In this document: in pieces, positions 33,703 to 36,042 of the stretch
Layout: each line of letters opens with the position of its first letter
Numbering within the stretch: the stretch's first letter is position 1
Assembly: GCA_028871795.1 (NCBI GenBank)
Contig: JAGWMG010000018.1
Coordinates: forward strand, 1-36,042
Length of the DNA stretch: 36,042 nt
Source: Alphaproteobacteria bacterium
Lineage (GTDB): Bacteria > Pseudomonadota > Alphaproteobacteria > Micropepsales > Micropepsaceae
Reading direction: 5' to 3'
Translations under genes and position numbers: made by a program
Notes under the pieces: model-generated
What the model was told of the DNA's origin: nothing
The model's input: the letters and a program-made list of their open reading frames with translations, nothing else
Databases searched by the model: none

Positions 33703-34388
33703 ACGCCTGGATCAACACATTCCTCTTCGGTATCTATCCTTATATCTGCCTGTCGGTGTTCCTGGTCGGTAGCGTCATTCGCTTCGACCGCGAGCAGTAC
33801 ACATGGCGCAGCCAGTCGAGCCAGTTGCTGCGCCGCCGCCAGCTGATTTGGGGCAGCAATCTGTTCCATGTCGGTATTCTCATTATTCTACTCGGCCATA
33901 CCGGCGGCTTGCTGACACCCGTAGCAGTGTTTGAAGCATTGGGAATTTCGCATACTGCCAAACAGCTCACCGCTATTGGCATCGGCGGCGTCGCAGGCGC
34001 GATGTGCCTCGTCGGTCTACTAATGCTCCTCCACCGGAGACTTATGGACCCGCGCATCCGGCGTACCTCGTCATTCGCGGATATCGCCGTACTCGTTATC
34101 GTCCTGGCACAGTTGCTGCTCGGGCTAAGCACTATCTTCGTCTCGCTTCACCATCTCGACGGATCGGAAATGGTGGCCTTGATGAATTGGGCGCAACACG
34201 TCGTGACATTAAGACCAGGTGCCGCCGAGTTTGTGGCCGGCGTTTCATTAATCTTCAAGATCCACCTGACCTTGGGCATGACGATCTTCCTGATCTTCCC
34301 ATTCACCCGGTTGGTTCATATCTGGAGCGCGCCGATCTGGTATCTCGGCCGCAAGGGCTATCAGATCGTGCGCCGCGCCGGAGCGTAA
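33699..34388 (+). CDS. narI: NarI, cytochrome b subunit of nitrate reductase
   Basis: A 229-residue membrane protein with five helices that oxidises quinol and anchors NarGH. The four haem-b ligands are in place: H57 (NLFHVG) and H67 (LLGHTGG) in helix 2, H189 (FKIHLTLGM) and H207 (RLVHIWS) towards the end. They compare with H56, H66, H187 and H205 in E. coli. The start overlaps narJ; narI ends three bases before the PPIase gene. Confidence 0.97.
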   Translation: MNAWINTFLFGIYPYICLSVFLVGSVIRFDREQYTWRSQSSQLLRRRQLIWGSNLFHVGILIILLGHTGGLLTPVAVFEALGISHTAKQLTAIGIGGVAGAMCLVGLLMLLHRRLMDPRIRRTSSFADIAVLVIVLAQLLLGLSTIFVSLHHLDGSEMVALMNWAQHVVTLRPGAAEFVAGVSLIFKIHLTLGMTIFLIFPFTRLVHIWSAPIWYLGRKGYQIVRRAGA

Positions 34389-34391
34389 GAA

Positions 34392-35195
34392 ATGAGCCAA
34401 CGTACTGCGATCACCGTCAACGGAGTGACCTTAACGCCGCAGAGCATCGCGTCCGAAGCACAACATCATGCCGCGAAAACGCCTGCGGCCGCTTACGTAG
34501 CAGCAGCGCGCGCACTCGCCATCCGTACGCTTATGTTTCTGGAATGTGAACGCCTTGGCGTTCATGCCGAGCCGGAGCTCATCTCGCCGGGGAAGCGGGA
34601 GATCGAAGACGAAGCGCGTATGCGTGTATTGCTCGAAACGAGCGTTCCCTTGATTGAGGTTAAGAAAGCGGCATGTCGCGCATATTATGACGCGAACAAA
34701 GACCGGTTTTGCGCGCCAGATCTATTCGAAGCGTCGCATATCCTATTTGCGGCCGACCCAGGCGACGAAAGTGGTTATCTCCAGGCCATCACGCAGGCCA
34801 TGGACGCTATCGGGGAGTTGACCCAGAATCCCGCCCTCTTCGAAACCCTGGCGCGCGAAAGGTCCGATTGTGACTCCCGCAACAGCGGCGGACGGCTTGG
34901 GCAGATTACCGATGGCACAATGGCACCGGAATTCGAGATGTTCCTGTATACATTGGACGAAGGGCAGATCGCGGCAGTGCCGGTGAAAACACGTTTCGGA
35001 GCGCATGTGCTGCGACTGGACAAGCGTGTCCTGGGGCAAATCCTGCCGTTCGAATATGTTCGCGAGCGCATCGGCACATACCTGACCGAGCGCGATTGGC
35101 GCCAAAGACTGGCGGCATACATTCACAAATTAGTGGAAGCCGCGACCATCGAAGGCATCGATCTTTCACAACATGAGGAGAACGTGGTCCAGTGA
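34392..35195 (+). CDS. Parvulin-type peptidyl-prolyl isomerase in the nar operon
   Basis: A 267-residue protein: a helical N-terminal chaperone-like part (about 1-105, with VKKAACRAYYDANKDRF) and a parvulin domain (about 113-215). The PPIase hallmarks are EASHILFAADP, the SDCDSRNSGGRLGQI loop, PEFEMFLYTLDEGQI, and VKTRFGAHVLRLDKR. No signal peptide is visible, so it likely works in the cytoplasm, perhaps in folding or maturing the nitrate reductase, as NifM does for nitrogenase. It is 3 bases after narI and overlaps the mobA fragment by GTGA, so it belongs to the same transcript. Confidence 0.85.
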   Translation: MSQRTAITVNGVTLTPQSIASEAQHHAAKTPAAAYVAAARALAIRTLMFLECERLGVHAEPELISPGKREIEDEARMRVLLETSVPLIEVKKAACRAYYDANKDRFCAPDLFEASHILFAADPGDESGYLQAITQAMDAIGELTQNPALFETLARERSDCDSRNSGGRLGQITDGTMAPEFEMFLYTLDEGQIAAVPVKTRFGAHVLRLDKRVLGQILPFEYVRERIGTYLTERDWRQRLAAYIHKLVEAATIEGIDLSQHEENVVQ

Positions 35196-35329
35196 GTACG
35201 CTGGGTGTTATGCTCGCGGGAGGGTCATCCTCGCGTTTTGGCGGCGACAAAGCCGTCGCGATTCTTGGCGGAAGGACCTTGTTGCAGCGTGTTGCCACCT
35301 GGTGGTTGGCGTTGAATTCGGTAACATAA
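35192..35329 (+). pseudogene. mobA 5' stump (MGD biosynthesis)
   Basis: A 45-codon frame from a GTG that overlaps the PPIase stop. It reads VMLAGGSSSRFGGDKAVAIL, then LGGRTLLQRV, the nucleotide-binding N-terminus of MobA, which attaches GMP to molybdopterin. Intact MobA is ~190-210 residues; here the frame ends after WWLALNSVT and no remainder is found before mobB begins 3 bases on. An internal deletion is the likely history. NarG needs bis-MGD, so an intact mobA should exist elsewhere in the genome. Confidence 0.82.
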
Positions 35330-35331
35330 TC

Positions 35332-35898
35332 ATGGATAGAACAACGCCCAGCCAACGGAACGATACGCACAACGCATATCAACCCAAAGTGTTTGGGATC
35401 GTCGGCTGGAAGGACAGCGGCAAGACAACACTGATCGAACGGCTCATCCGAGAATTCGCCGTGCGTGGATTTGTCGTTTCGACGATTAAGCATGCGCATC
35501 ATGCCTTCGATATTGATGTGCTGGGTAAGGACAGTTACCGGCACCGCGAGGCAGGTGCTCAGGAAGTCCTTGTCGCGTCCGGTGAGAGGTGGGCATTGAT
35601 GCGCGAACTTCGCAGCGCGCCTGAGCCAAGTCTAAGTGACCTCGTCGAACATCTTGCACCATGCGCTCTTGTGCTGGTGGAAGGCTTCAAACTCGACGCT
35701 CACCCCAAGATCGAAGTGCTGCGCGCTTTGGGAGACGAGGGTCGCATCGCCGACAAAGACGAAACGATCTGCGCCATCGCCGCCGACGATCAAGCGCTAG
35801 CTGGACGTCACCCATATCTTCCTTTGAACGATGCTGGCGCAATCGCGGATTTCATTTGCCTGCACTTCGGTTTGGCGCGTGTGACCTGCGATGTCTAA
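35332..35898 (+). CDS. mobB: MobB, GTP-binding partner in MGD synthesis
   Basis: A 188-residue P-loop GTPase. Walker A is GWKDSGKTT (25-33), followed by the family's FVVSTIKHAHHAF, DSYRHREAGAQEVLVAS and LVLVEGFKLDAHPKIEVLR. MobB helps MobA make molybdopterin guanine dinucleotide, the cofactor of NarG. The ATG is 3 bp after the mobA stump. The stop codon is immediately followed by the insertion-sequence end, so the element inserted at the last bases of the gene without apparent harm, unless a longer original tail was cut. Confidence 0.93.
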   Translation: MDRTTPSQRNDTHNAYQPKVFGIVGWKDSGKTTLIERLIREFAVRGFVVSTIKHAHHAFDIDVLGKDSYRHREAGAQEVLVASGERWALMRELRSAPEPSLSDLVEHLAPCALVLVEGFKLDAHPKIEVLRALGDEGRIADKDETICAIAADDQALAGRHPYLPLNDAGAIADFICLHFGLARVTCDV

Positions 35899-36042
35899 GA
35901 GTCTGACTCAAAAAGCTGTGCATCGGATCAAGCCCTTGCGAGACGGCGTGTAAGATTTCGGATGTGGGCGATGAAGACCCAGGCGACGGCGCTTTCGATG
36001 GTAGCCTCGAAGTCCTTGGCCAGCCTGCGGCACCGATTGAGC
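35899..36042 (-). mobile_element. IS5-family insertion sequence, one end
   Basis: The end of an insertion sequence runs off the window. The terminal sequence GAGTCTGACTCAAAAAGC resembles IS5-type inverted repeats and includes the small palindrome GAGTC-T-GACTC. The transposase 3' end lies 29 bp inside. The other end and target duplication are outside the window. Confidence 0.8.
35928..36042 (-). CDS. IS5-like transposase, C-terminal end (partial)
   Basis: The last 37 codons of a DDE transposase on the minus strand, reading LNRCRRLAKDFEATIESAVA, then WVFIAHIRNLTRRLARA and a stop. The LNRCRRLAKDFE motif is the conserved region around the catalytic Glu in IS5-family enzymes. The rest lies beyond the right edge. 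Confidence 0.85.
   Translation of the reverse strand, partial: LNRCRRLAKDFEATIESAVAWVFIAHIRNLTRRLARA

Overview
The window reads as accessory DNA of a respiratory alphaproteobacterium, possibly Hyphomicrobiales-like. The evidence is GC-rich codon use, an FnrN/FnrL-type regulator, NnrS/NsrR/Crp-Fnr nitrogen-oxide control, and a narKGHJI operon. I cannot name a genus, nor say whether this is chromosome or plasmid. Nothing identifies rRNA, tRNA or CRISPR. The right edge lies inside an IS5-like insertion sequence.

Layout. (1) 1-1050, minus strand: a CnrY-CnrX-CnrH-like metal-sensing set (anti-sigma, periplasmic sensor, ECF sigma factor cut by the window edge). (2) 1173-2166: a membrane-anchored cytochrome c and a Met-rich CusF-like copper protein. 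(3) 2459-7112: an Fe-S Fnr-type regulator, a NifX-like protein, a fused haem/beta-barrel outer-membrane protein resembling Cyc2, three small exported c-type cytochromes and a four-helix membrane protein. Together these look like a path for electrons across the outer membrane. (4) 7276-16901: small Cys/His/Met-rich exported proteins, a DUF2933 protein, an ICMT-like methyltransferase, two FixH/YtkA-like proteins and a complete cusCBA copper/silver efflux operon with all three CusA methionines. (5) 16902-17666: mostly non-coding, with an AbiEi-like antitoxin remnant behind its operator-like palindrome, followed by two NsrR-type sites.

(6) 17667-23276: a nitric-oxide stress region, with a haem-copper-oxidase-like membrane protein, three DUF2249 proteins, a SufT-like Fe-S protein, nnrS (minus strand), nsrR and a SLAC1/TehA-type channel. 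(7) 23460-27733: a Crp/Fnr regulator of NnrR/Dnr type, a porin, a truncated nitrate-binding protein and narK. A 165-bp segment carrying a perfect Fnr box is present twice, exactly 2,030 bp apart. (8) 27730-35898: narGHJI, a parvulin PPIase, a mobA stump and mobB, all closely spaced. (9) 35899 onward: the IS end.

Taken together the genes serve copper handling, possible outer-membrane electron transfer, respiratory nitrate reduction, and defence against the NO that this produces. Fnr/Dnr and NsrR sites tie the last two together. Remnants (abiEi, nrtA, a second narK start, mobA) and the IS show that the region has been assembled and rearranged.
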